From Babylonia areolata (Eukaryota; Mollusca; Gastropoda; Neogastropoda; Buccinidae), in the NCBI RefSeq assembly GCF_041734735.1, contig NC_134876.1, positions 25,571,252 to 25,635,251 of the forward strand: 64,000 bases of DNA, given 5' to 3'. A program made the position numbers and the translations under genes. Every line of letters starts with the position of its first letter. Within the stretch, counting starts at the first letter, position 1. Below are positions 1 to 12,198 of the stretch, piece by piece. The notes under the pieces are model-generated. The model searched no databases. It was not told the DNA's origin and saw nothing but the letters and a program-made list of their open reading frames with translations.

Positions 1-1908
1 CACGTCACTCACAGCGGGGGTCACACCTACATACACGTGACTGTACGCGTCACTCACAGCGTTGGTCACATCTACATACACCTGACTGCACACGTCACTC
101 ACAGCGGGGGGTCACACCTACATACACCTGACTGCACACGTCACTCACAGCGGGGGGTCACACCTACATACACCTGACTGCACACGTCACTCACAGCGGG
201 GGGTCATACCTACATACACCTGAGTGCACACGTCACTCACAGCGGGGGGTCATTCCTACATACACCTGACTGCACACGTCACTCACAGTGGAGGGTCATT
301 CCTACATACACCTGACTGCACACGTCACTCACAGCGGGGGGTCACACCTACATACACCTGATTGCATACGTCACTCACAGCGGGGGTTCATGCCTACATA
401 CACCTGACTGCACACGTCATACACAGCTGGGGGTCATTCCTACATATACCTGACTGCACACGTCACTCACAGCTGAGGGTCAATCCTACATACACCTGAC
501 TGCACACGTCACTCACAGCCGGGGGTCAACCCTACATACACCTGACTGCACACGTCACTCACAGCGGGGGGTCACACCTACATACACCTGATTGCACACG
601 TCACTCACAGTGGGGGGTCAATCCTACATACACGTGACTGCACACGTCACTCACAGCGGGGGGTCATCCCTACCTACACCTGACTGCACACGTCACTCAC
701 AGCGGGGGTCACACCTACATACACCTGACTGCACACGTCACTCACAGCGGGGGGTCATACCTACATACACCTGACTGCACACGTCACTCACAGCGGGGGG
801 TCAGTCTTACATACACCTGACTGCACACGTCACTCACAGCGGGGGGTCCCACCTACATACACCTGACTGCACACGTCACTCACAGCGGGGGGTCATTCCT
901 ACATACACCTGAGTGCACACGTCACTCACAGCGGGTGGTCATTCCTACATACACCTGACTGCACACGTCACTCACATTGGAGGGTCAATCCTACATACAC
1001 CTGACTGCACACGTCACTCACAGCGGGGGGTCACACCTACATATACCTGATTGCATACGTCACTCACAGCGGGGGTTCGTGCCTACATACACCTGACTGC
1101 ACACGTCACACACAGCTGGGGGTCATTCCTACATATACCTGACTGCACACGTCACTCACAGCTGAGGGTCATTCCTACATACACCTGACTGCACACGTCA
1201 CTCACAGCCGGGGGTCAATCCTACATACACGTGACTGCACACGTCACTCACAGCGGGGGTCACACCTACATACACGTGACTGTACGCGTCACTCACAGCG
1301 GGGGTCACACCTACATACACCTGACTGCACACGTCACTCACAGCGGGGGGTCACACCTACATACACCTGACTGCACACGTCACTCACAGCGGGGGTCACA
1401 CCTACATACACCTGACTGCACACGTCACTCACAGAGGGGGTCACACCTACATACACCTGACTGCACACGTCACTCACAGCGGGGGGTCACACCTACATAC
1501 ACCTGACTGCACACGTCACTCACAGAGGGGGTCACACCTACCTACACCTGACTGCACACGTCACTCACAGCGGGCGGTCATACCTACATACACGTGACTG
1601 CACACGTCACTCACAGCGAGGGGTCATTCCTACATACACCTGACTACACACGTCACTCACAGCAGGGGGTCACACCTACATACACGTGACTGCACACGTC
1701 ACTCACAGCGGGGGGTCACACCTACATACACCTGACTGCACACGTCACTCACTGTGGGGCGTCCATTCCTACATACAACTGACTGCACACGTCACTCACA
1801 GTGGAGGGTCCAAACCAACAAACACCTGACTGCACACGTCACTCACAGCGGGGGGTCATTCCTACATACACCTGACTGCACACGTCACTCACAGCGGGGG
1901 GTCAGTCC
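1..1908. repeat. 46-bp minisatellite array, about 41 copies, running off the left edge
   Basis: The monomer begins cacgtcactcacagcggggg and continues with a gtcacacctacatacacctg part plus actgca. Copies differ by scattered substitutions and single G insertions. Marked variants recur about 689 bp apart (for example ggggttc at 382 and 1071), which equals 15 monomers, so the array has a higher-order repeat. Open frames inside it are a by-product of the missing stop codons. Confidence 0.97.
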
Positions 1909-4539
1909 TGTCTCTATCCGTGCTGCATTCCGGGATCTTGATTGCTGTTTCCACACTGAGTGCATGTGTGTCGGTGCATCGAGAGTAGGAGGAGGGGCGA
2001 GGGGGGCGGGAGAGAAAGAGAGAATGAAGAAAGGGTGTGTGTGAGGAGCTGGGGGTTCTGGTTCACATTCTCAGCCCATTGCTTTTTGACACTATCGCCC
2101 AACGCATCTTGGATCACAGTGGAAGATATGTGGATGGGCTTGTCCCCAGGCCCACGAACCCAGGAACGTGATAAGGATGCACTGGAGTTAAACAGTTGGC
2201 GAAAAAAAAAAAAAAAAAACCTCAGAAAAAAATCTAAACTGCTTGAGGATATAGCTGATTATCGCACTAGTAAACATCATGTCTGCAGCGACAAAGCTTT
2301 GACACACAACCGACAGACCTGGAGGAATCTTGTGAACAGTTCTTCTGTGTTGCTGGTGCCCCAATGACTCTCCACAGAGTAAAGGGGAGAGAAGAGAGGG
2401 AGAAAAAAGAGGAGGCGCCATAGTGTCATCAAAATTGCCCCACAGTTGCCTTTATATTGCGAAATCGGGATCCTTCATGTGGAAAACAGATACTGGAATC
2501 ATTCCAGATGACTAAAAACCTTTGAAACTAGTCGATGTATTTCCTGTGGGGTGAAGGTGATGGGTGCGTGGTGGGTAACATCTTTTGCTGACTACTGATG
2601 CTTATTTGCACGACACAGTATGTAAATAAAACAAAACTCTTCAAATCAGTTTTTATGCTATTATGAAGTAGGGGCACATGACATATGCAAAGGATAAGCC
2701 ACGGAAACCATACAGTTTTGTGACTCAAACGTGACGACTGGCAAACTTGACTTTTAGGGCAAGGGGAACGTGAACAGTGCTACTTCCGACAGAGTCCAAT
2801 TGGACTCTAAACGAAATAAGATAATTTTTCAAAAAGACCTCTGTAAGTTTCTGCATGGAAATAATTGCGCGAAAAGTGGTATCACATGGGTTACCCGCCT
2901 TTGGGAACCAGAGGTTCACAGACATAGATCTAAGCGGGAAGCGGGGCATTTTCGTACTGCGAATTTAATTAATAGGTGTGGATTAAGTCAATGAATGCCG
3001 ATAGGGTGCGAAGCCAGGAAACATAATGATTGTCCGATAATATCATCAGTTGGCTTTTTGGTTTCTTTGGTATCTTGCCCGAAGATACATGAACAGGCGT
3101 ATAATCTGTTTTCTTGCATGATTATGGCGGGTTTTTTTTCTTTTTAGGGTCTCCGCTTTTCAGGATAGGAACAGATAACATTATTTCAGTTTTCCATTCA
3201 TCGGGGTATGATTCTGATCGTAGGACTATTATGAATGATTTGTGGAAAAAGTGTCATTTGGGGGAGGCTGGTTTTTATCAGTTCATTTCCGATCCCGACT
3301 TTTCCTTTGTTAGCGGCATTGACACTTTTGCACCAATATTGTAATTACGAACGGTTCGTGTACCGCCCCACTTCAAAGCGTTCTAACCACACATATTTCA
3401 CAATTTAAAGTCTGCTTCGACCTTGTTCTGATACCTTAATGATTCTTCATTCACAAGAATAGGTCAAACATCAGCTGTTCCTGGTTATTTCCGCGCTCTT
3501 CTTTCTCTTCGCGCACCACTGTCGACCAAGTTCACGAACGTGTTCTCACAATCCTGAAATCAAGGGAAGCAAGCAAGTAGGATTTAAACTTTTACACAGT
3601 TTAAAATTGCTGGTTTGACTGGGTATGTTGAATGATTTGTTCATTACCAGTGCTGGAGGAATTTTGTTATAGAAAAGGAACATGTTGGTGACAGATCAGA
3701 ACATCAGCTTTTGCAGGAATCTGTAAAATAATGTCGTTTGCAATTAGACCATGGGGGTATTTTGACGTGAGTGTATTTGCGTACGATGTTGCAGTTACTG
3801 AGCGCTCTCAAAAGGGTGTGTTGTGTATGTGTTGTCACGGGTGTGTGTTTGTGTGTGTGCATGTGTGATTAAAGCCAACGACGCAACAGTCTGGTGCGAT
3901 GTTAACGAATTCAAGACCTGCTTCTGTTTTAATTGTCCACATGTTCCCAAGCTCATAGTTCGTTATTAGACAAGCCCGTTCGCATTTTCCATCAGACACC
4001 CCTGCTACTTCAACCGTTGAAAAGGAGCAGACGAACTTTTCATGGTGCAACCAATCGGAGAAAGCTCATTAAAACAGAAGTATCATTTGACGATCATACG
4101 ACTGTTTTCTGTACAATATATACGTTGAGCTGGTTGCTTCGACTGGATCGTTCGCAATTTGGCCCACGCACCCTATTTGTCAGTTGATGTTATGTATTCT
4201 TTCCCGGCCTTCTGTATGTCGGTCGATTTTTGTCACTTAGAAGCTTTTCGAGATACTTCATATATCACAGGATAGTCTTGTTCGACTCCGGTCTCTCTAT
4301 AGGTCATCTCTGCCTTTGAGGTTTGTAAATGTTTTCCACATTGATGTGGACCTTTGTTTCGTGTGGGTGTTTTTGTTGCTGTTGTTGTTGTTTTGTTTGC
4401 CAGTGTGGTTTTTGTTGTTTTTCGACTCACAAGTGCGTTTCTGTAGGTAGTTTTAGTTTTAGGTGTCAGTTTCTTATGATTTATTTTGAGTAAAGTATTT
4501 TTTCATGGAGAACGGATTTCTGTTGAGTGCATCAAAAAT

Positions 4540-4574
<35 letters not shown>

Positions 4575-5073
4575 TGCCATCAAATTTGCTATTCCTCAAA
4601 CCTTATATTCGACATCGGGATTTGCCTTCAGCAATGCACTGAATAATTTTACAGCTGAGGGTTTTATTTTTTCTTTCTCAGGTGTTGTTGGGATGGGCGC
4701 GTGGAAATGAAATGCGCGGATCCCCAAAATGTGCATGTAAATGGATTTCTAGGTCAGGTGACGTGTACACAGTGAACAACGAAGGCGGGCAATTGACATG
4801 CTTAGCTCACGTCAGTTGCATGGGCATGGCAAATATTTGGTGTTGTTATTTTTGTTCGTGTATGTGTGTGTGTGTGTGTGTGTGACAGAGAGAGAGAGAG
4901 AGAGTGTGTGTGTGTGTGTGTGCGAGAGAGAAAGAGAGCGAGAGAGAGAGAGAGAGTGTGTGTGTGTGTGTGTGTGTGTGAAAGATCAGACAGTGATATA
5001 AGAATTTGGAGATAAACGATAATTATGTTTGAGAAGTGATTCAGTGTGTTTTACATTTCCATTCAACATACAT

Positions 5074-5105
<32 letters not shown>

Positions 5106-5107
5106 AA

Positions 5108-5138
<31 letters not shown>

Positions 5139-5150
5139 TGTGTGTGTGTG
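1909..5150. other. Unassigned sequence with GT and GA microsatellites
   Basis: No coding exon, SINE or LINE domain could be recognised. Microsatellites occupy 4539-4573 (GT), 4857-4980 (GT then GA alternating) and 5078-5150 (GA/GT). Short open frames here lack splice-site support. Confidence 0.5.
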
Positions 5151-5156
5151 TTGTTG

Positions 5157-8100
5157 TTGTCTTCAGTTTAACGTCTTTCCACTTGAAGTGATATTAGACG
5201 GGGGAAAAAAACAACAACAAAAAACCGTGGGGGTAGGGGTTGTGGGAGGGAGAGTGGGGGGTAAAAGTGTGTGTATGTGTGGAGGGTGAATAGGGAGAGA
5301 CAACGCTAGAGAAAATGGAAACGTTATAAACGCCAACATCAAACAACTATAACAAATGTCCTATAGGACTACGCAGCAAACCTTCTGCAATAACAAATAA
5401 CATATTGGAATTGTTAATAACACATTCAAAAGAACTTTTGGTGAAGTCTGGCAAAAAACATTTTAGATTCTGACATTCGAATATTACATGATTGCTAGAA
5501 ATATGTTCTCCAGATATGCGTCTGACATCTTTGCTGAACTTGTTATAAAAGCGTTCAGTTTTATCCTGTTTGATAATGTATGAATCTGCCTTAATCTTAT
5601 TGAATTACTGTATGTATTTGACCAATTGATAGTTCCCGGTTGTTGAACATTAATTACACTATGGTTTAAAGCTTTGCCGTTTTCCTGGTATAATTCTCTG
5701 ACTTTGTTCCACGATGTTTTTTCTAGTATTCGATAACCCTCTTGTACAGACAGAGGCACATAAAGTTCTATGGTTCCCTGTTCGTTTTTTGTACCTTTTC
5801 TTGCAGCCCTGTCAGCCCATTCATTGTATAGAATACCGAGATGTGAAGGAACCCAGCAAAACGTAATGTGTGTTCCTTTCAAGCTTAAAAGATGTAAAAT
5901 GTGGCTGATTTCTATTATGATTTTAGATTTGTTCTTACAATTTGATGAGTTTAAAACACATAATACAGATTTGGAATCAACTCAAAACAAGACTTGTAGA
6001 AGGCAAATTGGAAGATCAAGAATATGATTTAGAGCCATAAGAACAGCATTAAGTTCAGCAGTGAATATTGAACGATTTTTAACAATATAGTATGATCTTT
6101 CCGTTTTCAGTTCTGGTATAACGGAAAGCTGAACCTGCTTGGCCATTGTCTAATAGTGAGCCATCTGTGTAGATCTGCAAATGATCACAGTATCTATTTT
6201 GAAGGTGTACTCGGACTTCACTTGCCATGATATTCGGATTTTCATTCTTTTTAATGTCAGTATGATTAACATCAAAATGTTCTTTATTCATCTCCCAGAT
6301 GGGGTATGGACTTATGGTCTTCTGTGTGTCTACGTCATCTGAATTAATTTCAGACTTTCCGAACAGGTTTGACTCAAAACGTGCCAATGGCTGTTAAATA
6401 AGATACGTTTTTAGCTCTTTTGGGGAAGTTGTTTTCAGATGTAATTTTTACTTCCTCTGATGTATAATTTTCAGTTGTTGAGCTTCTCAATACATATTTA
6501 GCTCATGCGAGGTTTCGGTATTCATCTAAAGGTAGTACTCCTATTTCTTTGTATGTTCCGAGGGTCGATGCATGAAAAGGTACACCAAGGGCAAGTCTAT
6601 ATGCTTTACAGTATATGCTTTGAAGTTTCTTTAGCAAATATTTTGGAGCATTGAAAAAGACTTCTTGTCCATAGGATAGTTTGGATCGAATAAGTGATGA
6701 TGATAAATGTTTCAAAATCATTGTATCTTGTCCCCAGTACTGCTTACTCACAATTTTGAATAAGTTTAAAGATTTTCTTGCTTTTGTTATTATATATTCA
6801 ATATGTCTATTCCAAGTAAGTTTTGAAGTAAGTATCAATCCTAAAAACTTAACAGTATCTTTATACTGAATTGTCTCATTTTCAATCTTAAATGTTGGTA
6901 ACTCTTCTGGGTTTGCACCATTGTTAAAAAGCATGTGTTTTTTTTTCTGATGATAATGTAAGACCATTATCAGCAGTATATCTATTTAATTTATCTATTT
7001 CTTTTTGGTATATTTTCTTGATATAGTTTAAAGCCCTTTTGGATGTATTCTGTTTCATTGTTACATTCATCCACATACATATATCATCTGCGTATTGCAC
7101 TAGGATCACATCTTTTGATAAGTGTTTGGGTAAATCATTCAACAAGATATTAGATAGAACAGGGGCAATAACAGAACCTTGGGGTAATCCCATGTGAAGA
7201 GTTTTAGGATTTGAGTACATATTCCCGACCCGTACCTGTATACTTCTTCCACTCAGGAAATCTTTGATATAATCATAGAGATGTCCTGAAAAGCCAACAG
7301 ATTTCAGTTTAAAAAGTAACTTTGCATGCCAAACTTGATCATAGGCTTTCTTCACATCAAAAAGAGTTGCAAGAACGTTTTTTTTCTTCTAGCGAATTGT
7401 TGTTTTACATGTGTTGTAAGTTTTACCAAATTATCAATTGCAGATCTACCTCTCTGAAAGCCCGCTTGGTTGATTGGGATAATCTTATTTTTATGACAAT
7501 AGTACATCAGCCTTCTCAAAATTATTCTTTCCATAACTTTACCAGTATGTGATGTTAGTGCAATTGGCCTGTAGCTGCTCTTATCTGTTTTGCATTTTCC
7601 TTGTTTATGAACTGGAATCACAATAGACTGTTTCCATTGTGCTGGCATTAAACCATCAATCCAGCACTTTTAAAAAATCTCAAACAATAAAATAACAAAA
7701 TTTTCTGGTAAATTTCTCAGCATCTCATTTGAGACTGCATCAAGTCCTACAAATGTTTTCTTTTTAGGGAGGGATACTAATGCTTCTTTTACCTCGTTGA
7801 GTGTGAGTGGAGCATTGATGTACTGACTATTATCAGGACTTGGATCTGTATAATCACTTTTGCTCTCTTCTTCGGTTCTGTGTTTTCTGTTTTTAAGTGA
7901 GAGACCTTCCAATCGCATAGACTCCGAGAACATTTCTACAAATGTTTCTGTCTTCTCTACATTGGACGGGAAATCTTTGTCTTTTATCTTACTAGGACAA
8001 GATGGCAAATTTATACCTTCTTTCATTTCATTAAATTTTTTCCATACCTTTTTAGTATCTTTATAATCAGAAATCTCCCTATTACAGAAGGAAGACCAAT

Positions 8101-9150
8101 ATTGTCTTTTTGCCTGTGCAATGACCATGTTGCTATGATGGTTTGCCTTTTTTCTTTTCAGTTAGATTCTCTGGTTACTTGTTATTCAGATACGTTATAA
8201 ATTTAGATTTTTTATTATCTACTGTTGCTTCACAGGCTGGTGTCTTCCAAATATTTCCTGAATGTTTGCTTGATTTAAGTGAATTGTATTTTGGAATTGA
8301 TATGTCGGCAGCTTGTAAAATGGTGTCAGTAAAGAAGGAATATAATGTATCTATATCCGCGGTGCTTATGAACTCTGTGTTATAGCTAACAAGCATACTT
8401 TCGAATTTCTCCCAGTTAGCATCTTTATAGTTATATCTTGGAACTTTGTCTTTTTTGAAATTCTGAAGATCTTTGAGTTTCAATAAAAGTCATGATGATC
8501 GGTAAGTGATCACTTCCCAATGTATCTTGATATGTCGTCCATTTACATTCTGGATACAACGCAGGAGATATGAAAGACAGATCTATAGCAGATGCCCTGT
8601 GAGTGACAATATCAGGGATTCTGGTAACGCTGCCATCATTTAAAAGGCTCAAGGAGGAATCAACAACATTTTCTACAAAGCGGTTACAAATAACTGATAC
8701 ACAATCTTTGTCCTAAAAAGGTGAATGGGCGTTAAAATCACCCCCTATCAACCATTTTTCATTAAGTTCGTTTGGTCCTCTAGGTAAGTACACAGAGACG
8801 ACGCGAAGAGTAAGGTGATCACTGAATCTAACGCGTGCCGCGCATGAATGAAAATCAGGAGTAGAATTAGGTGCTGGTGGAGAGCATACACTGTACTCAG
8901 TCCCTTCTTGGATATATATAGCTGCACTAATTTTTGTGACAGTATCAACCTGCTGGTGCACATGTGGATAATAATAACCTGGAAGCTTGGGTAAGTTATT
9001 CTTCTTCACATTTAGGGATTGTAATATAAGCGTTTGATAATTATTGTTTGCCAAATGTTGGATGAGATATGGCAAATTTGTGGAAATAGATCTAGTGTTC
9101 CACTGCATGATCTGGATTGCACGTTTGCGAATGGGGGGCATTGTGAAGGA
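5157..9150 (-). mobile_element. LINE, I/Nimb-like clade (endonuclease, reverse transcriptase, RNase H), decayed
   Basis: Reading on the minus strand: an AP endonuclease starts near 9141 with IMQWNTRSI and holds GGDFNAH (about 8720) and GSDHLPI (about 8510). The reverse transcriptase runs about 8000-6500 with SSYRPIALTS, KKAYDQVWHAKLL, GLPQGSVIAPVLSN and the intact YADD box (about 7095). RNase H follows with IYTDGSLLDNGQAG (about 6165) and WVPSHLGILYNEWADRAA (about 5835). The 3' end is near 5157-5200 with a (ACA)n-like tail. C-terminal RNase H points to the I/Nimb group. The frame changes at least seven times and there are extra stops. No ORF1 is visible upstream of 9150, so the copy is dead and probably 5'-truncated. 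Confidence 0.88.
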
Positions 9151-9326
9151 GGGTGTATTATATGTATTGGAGGGAAATGAAATAAAAATTATATTATCAT
9201 CTTATGGCACAATCAAAACAACAGTGCTAATACTCTGGATGTCGCCCACCCTCCCTCGCTTTGAATAGCAGGTGACCACCCAACCGGCATTTTGCATGCA
9301 CGCACACACACACACACACACACACA

Positions 9327-9772
9327 GTTCAGTTCACTTATGCCAGGAGGCGTTACTGCGTTCGGACAAATCCATATACACTACACCACATCTCTTAAGC
9401 ATTCCCCTAAGATCCGTTGGCCAGACAAAATTAGAAACGAAGATCTGTGTCAAAGAGGTGGACAGGAACCAGTGGAGAAACAGATCCTGAGACGAAACTA
9501 GGGATGGACTGGCCATACCCCGGGGAAATCACCATCCAACACTACACACCAGGCCCTGACCTGGAACCCCCAGGGGAGAAGGAACAGAGGACGGTCAAAG
9601 AACAGCTGGAGGCGGGACACTGAAGCAGAACTGAAGAGTCCAGAGTCCAGTTCGGTGGAGAAACGTCGTTGATGGCCTGTGCTCCACAGGGACAGAAGGG
9701 CCTAAGTAAGTACATGTGCTACGCAGATCCCTGGCCAGCAGCGTAACCCAACGGCCTTTGTCAGGCCTTCAG
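9327..9772 (-). mobile_element. SINE family C copy, interrupted by a LINE 3' end
   Basis: 9327-9395 carries the family C end (ggaggcgttactgcgttcgg, acaaatccatatacactaca) and 9705-9772 continues the same element (agcagcgtaacccaacg, tcaggccttcagg). Both parts are in minus orientation. The gap is filled by the LINE tail below. Confidence 0.75.
9396..9712 (+). mobile_element. LINE 3'-terminal coding fragment inside a SINE
   Basis: The plus frame reads IRWPDKIRNEDLCQRGGQEP, GWTGHTPGKSPSNTTHQAL, TWNPQGRRNRGRSKNSWRRD and then a V-D-G-L-C-like ending. This is the typical C-terminal tail of a widespread invertebrate non-LTR reverse transcriptase. It holds internal stops. Only the last 300 bp are present, as expected for a 5'-truncated insertion. 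Confidence 0.75.
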
Positions 9773-9776
9773 GAAA

Positions 9777-9777
<1 letters not shown>

Positions 9778-9814
<37 letters not shown>

Positions 9815-9858
9815 GTGTGTGTACGTATGTATGTATATGCACACACACACACACATAT
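9778..9858. repeat. CA/TA/GT microsatellite
   Basis: (CA)n, then (TA)n, then GT and GTAT units, then (CA)n again. The block can fold on itself because CA and GT arms face each other. Confidence 0.9.
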
Positions 9859-9906
9859 AACACAGTGAAAACGTAGGAGCAAACTGGCGTTCAAAAAAAG
9901 TGCAAA

Positions 9907-9912
9907 CTTTAT
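9907..9912 (-). terminator. Candidate polyadenylation signal for a minus-strand transcript
   Basis: AATAAA on the minus strand at the border between a CA/TA microsatellite and A-rich single-copy DNA. It might be a distal end for the carrier gene transcript (10 kb beyond its stop), but nothing in the sequence proves this. Confidence 0.15.
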
Positions 9913-10344
9913 TAACTGTTTCATACCAAACCAGCTGTGAAGTCCATATTATGACTCTAATTGCAAAGAATAAAATAAATAAATAAAAACAACCAACAGC
10001 CAAGAACAAAAGAACACAACATTAAGAACGTGCTGAAAAAAACCCACTGAAATAAAATGTAAACCTCAACCATCAAGCATAATACAGCTGCTAAGGCAAA
10101 GTGGTTCGCTCGGATCTTGTGACCAACACTGCAGGTACCTTATCTCTCAGACTGGTTGACGCCACGATAATTATGTTATGAGAGAACAGCCTTGTCATGT
10201 AGTCCCTTCCTAAACGGACCACCATGGCAGCACTGTCATCACCCCATCATCAGTTATCATCATCCAAATGTAGAAGACAAAATGTCCCCCCATTCTGGAG
10301 CATCAAAAATAGATAAATAAATAAATAAACACATCAAGATATTC

Positions 10345-10672
10345 TGTCAATTATTTCAGTTTCAGTTTGTTTATAAATAAGCATCACTGTATTAGTACAA
10401 ATTCATATACACTACCCCACAGATGCCTGACCTACAGCACAACCCACACACTTGTCAGGCCTTGAGTGCATGCATATAAATTTGCAAATAAATTTGTGTA
10501 CTTATCAGAGTGGATTTCTTCTGCAGGATTTTGCCAGAGGACAACACTTTTGCTGCCGTGGTACTTTTTCAGTGCGCCAAGTGTGTGCTGCCCACGGGAC
10601 CTTGGTTTACCGTCTCATCTGAATGACTAGGTGTTCTGTTTGATTATCCTGTCAGATTTGGGAGACAGGAGG
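10345..10672 (-). mobile_element. SINE family C copy (5' head missing)
   Basis: Contains the family markers in minus orientation: tcaggccttgagtgcatgca, tatcagagtggatttcttct, ttttgccagaggacaacact and the atgactaggtg block. It ends before the tRNA-like head. Confidence 0.75.
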
Positions 10673-11559
10673 AGATGCTTGGCAATTCTAGAGTCACAAA
10701 AAAAAAAAAAACCCAAACAAAAAAACCCAAAAAAAACAGCCCCCCTTTCCCCCAAAACAACAAATATACAACAAAAACAAAAATAAAAAAAATTCATACA
10801 GCATGACACTGCAGAACGGTGGTCAAAGCAGCCTGATCCCTTCCCAGTTTTCACAATCGTACCAACCTGACTGACTACAAAACACATCTCAAGAGATGCA
10901 GACACATGCTTTGTGAAGAAGGAAAGAGATGGAAAAGAGGTAACTGAAAAGAAAGGGGGAAAGGCAAAAAAAAAAAGAAAAAAAAAAGAGCATTAATCAT
11001 TATAAACAAAATCCCCGAAAACAGTGACACTGTTCATGACTGACAAACTGAACACACACACACGCGCACATACAATTTACTATCTTACATGCGTGAACAG
11101 TGACTTTCCCCCTTCCCGGCAGTTTTTCCCCCTCGCCTTGTCTGAAATCACATAGTGAAAAGTAGTTTAACTAAAGAACAATCAGATGTCCTGATACCCG
11201 CATGGGGGACACAAGTGCACTCTCTGCAAAGTGATATATACTGTACAGCAATAACAAAGGACATACAGGGGAAAAAGATCATTCCAATATCTGTTGATGT
11301 CGTCGCCAATTAAACTTTCAAATGACGAGATTCTCTGATATGTCATGTTTCTTGCTTGAAAAATCTTTTTCTTCTCCTGAGCTCTTTCTCAAGTGTGGGT
11401 GTGGGTGTGTGTGGGGGTCTGTGTGGCTATGGGGGGTGAGTGTATGTGTTCGGCTGTGCGTGTGTGGGTGTGTGTGTGTGCATGAGCATGAGTGTAATAA
11501 TGTTTATCTTGCAGAGTAGCTGACACAGCACACAAGAACAGTTCAATGAGGGAAACCCA

Positions 11560-11828
11560 TTTTTCCCTTCATCCTTACGGCCATCAGGGAAGTGACTTCT
11601 TATCCACTGTGCCAAGGGCTCAGCATAGGAAAGCAGGATGGGCCCCATCCTCTCCTTCCTCTGTTTTAACCTTCCCCAACCTAAGTCACATACCCATTGA
11701 CACCTGGGTGGAGTGAGGAAAATCAGTTAATGTCTTCCTCAAAGACACAACTCCATGCCAGAACGGGGCCTGGAACCTTGATCACTGGTGAACACTGGAT
11801 CAGATGTCCAACACCACAATGCCACCGT
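11560..11828 (-). mobile_element. SINE family D copy (tRNA-derived)
   Basis: The minus strand starts with a tRNA-like head (ggtggcattgtggtgttgga, gatcaaggttccaggc), followed by a body with caggtgtcaatgggtatgtg. It ends with the tail ctttcctatgctgagccctt and a cagtggataagaag block. The family recurs at 23262-23465 and 40862-41640. Confidence 0.7.
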
Positions 11829-12198
11829 TAACAGGTGACTTCTGTAGCCACAGTGATTGACACAGTGATCGACTTTTGTATCCACAGTGATCGACTTCTG
11901 TATCCACAGTGACCGACACAGTGATCGACTTCTGTATCCACAGTGATCGACTTCTGTATCCACAGTGACCGACACAGTGATCGACTTCTGTATCCACAGT
12001 GATCGACACAGTGATCGGCTTCTGAACCCACAGTGATCGACACAGTGATTGACTTCTGTAGACACAGTGATTGACACAGTGATTGACTTCTGTACCCACA
12101 GTGATCAACACAGTGATCGACACAGTGATCAACACAGTGATCGACTTCTGTATCCACAGTACCCACAGTTATCGACTTCTGTACCCACAGTGATCACA
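11829..12198. repeat. Compound minisatellite of CAGTGATCGAC units
   Basis: Short units of about 12 bp (cacagtgatcga) and 24 bp (cagtgatcgacttctgtatcca) in mixed order, starting right at the head of the family D SINE. All three minus frames are open, giving cysteine/histidine-rich mock proteins. Confidence 0.9.

Larger units (their letters stand above)
9860..11550. other. Gene-free stretch with one SINE
   Basis: A-rich single-copy DNA with poly-A/CA patches (10690-10790, 10965-10990) and the SINE described separately. A GT-rich run lies at 11397-11490. No exon was recognised. It could include 3' UTR of the carrier gene. Confidence 0.4.

Noticed and set aside
1-1908. CRISPR array
   Set aside because: Units are contiguous with no unique spacers and the genome is plainly animal; the same holds for the arrays at 18967, 20765, 22075 and 27600.
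2528-4430. Several 65-85 residue open frames in the left unassigned region
   Set aside because: No family resemblance, no splice-site support and no bias in length beyond chance for this composition.
11739-12166. Cys/His-rich minus frames suggesting zinc fingers
   Set aside because: They come from the CAGTGATCGAC tandem array; spacing follows the repeat and not a zinc-finger rule.
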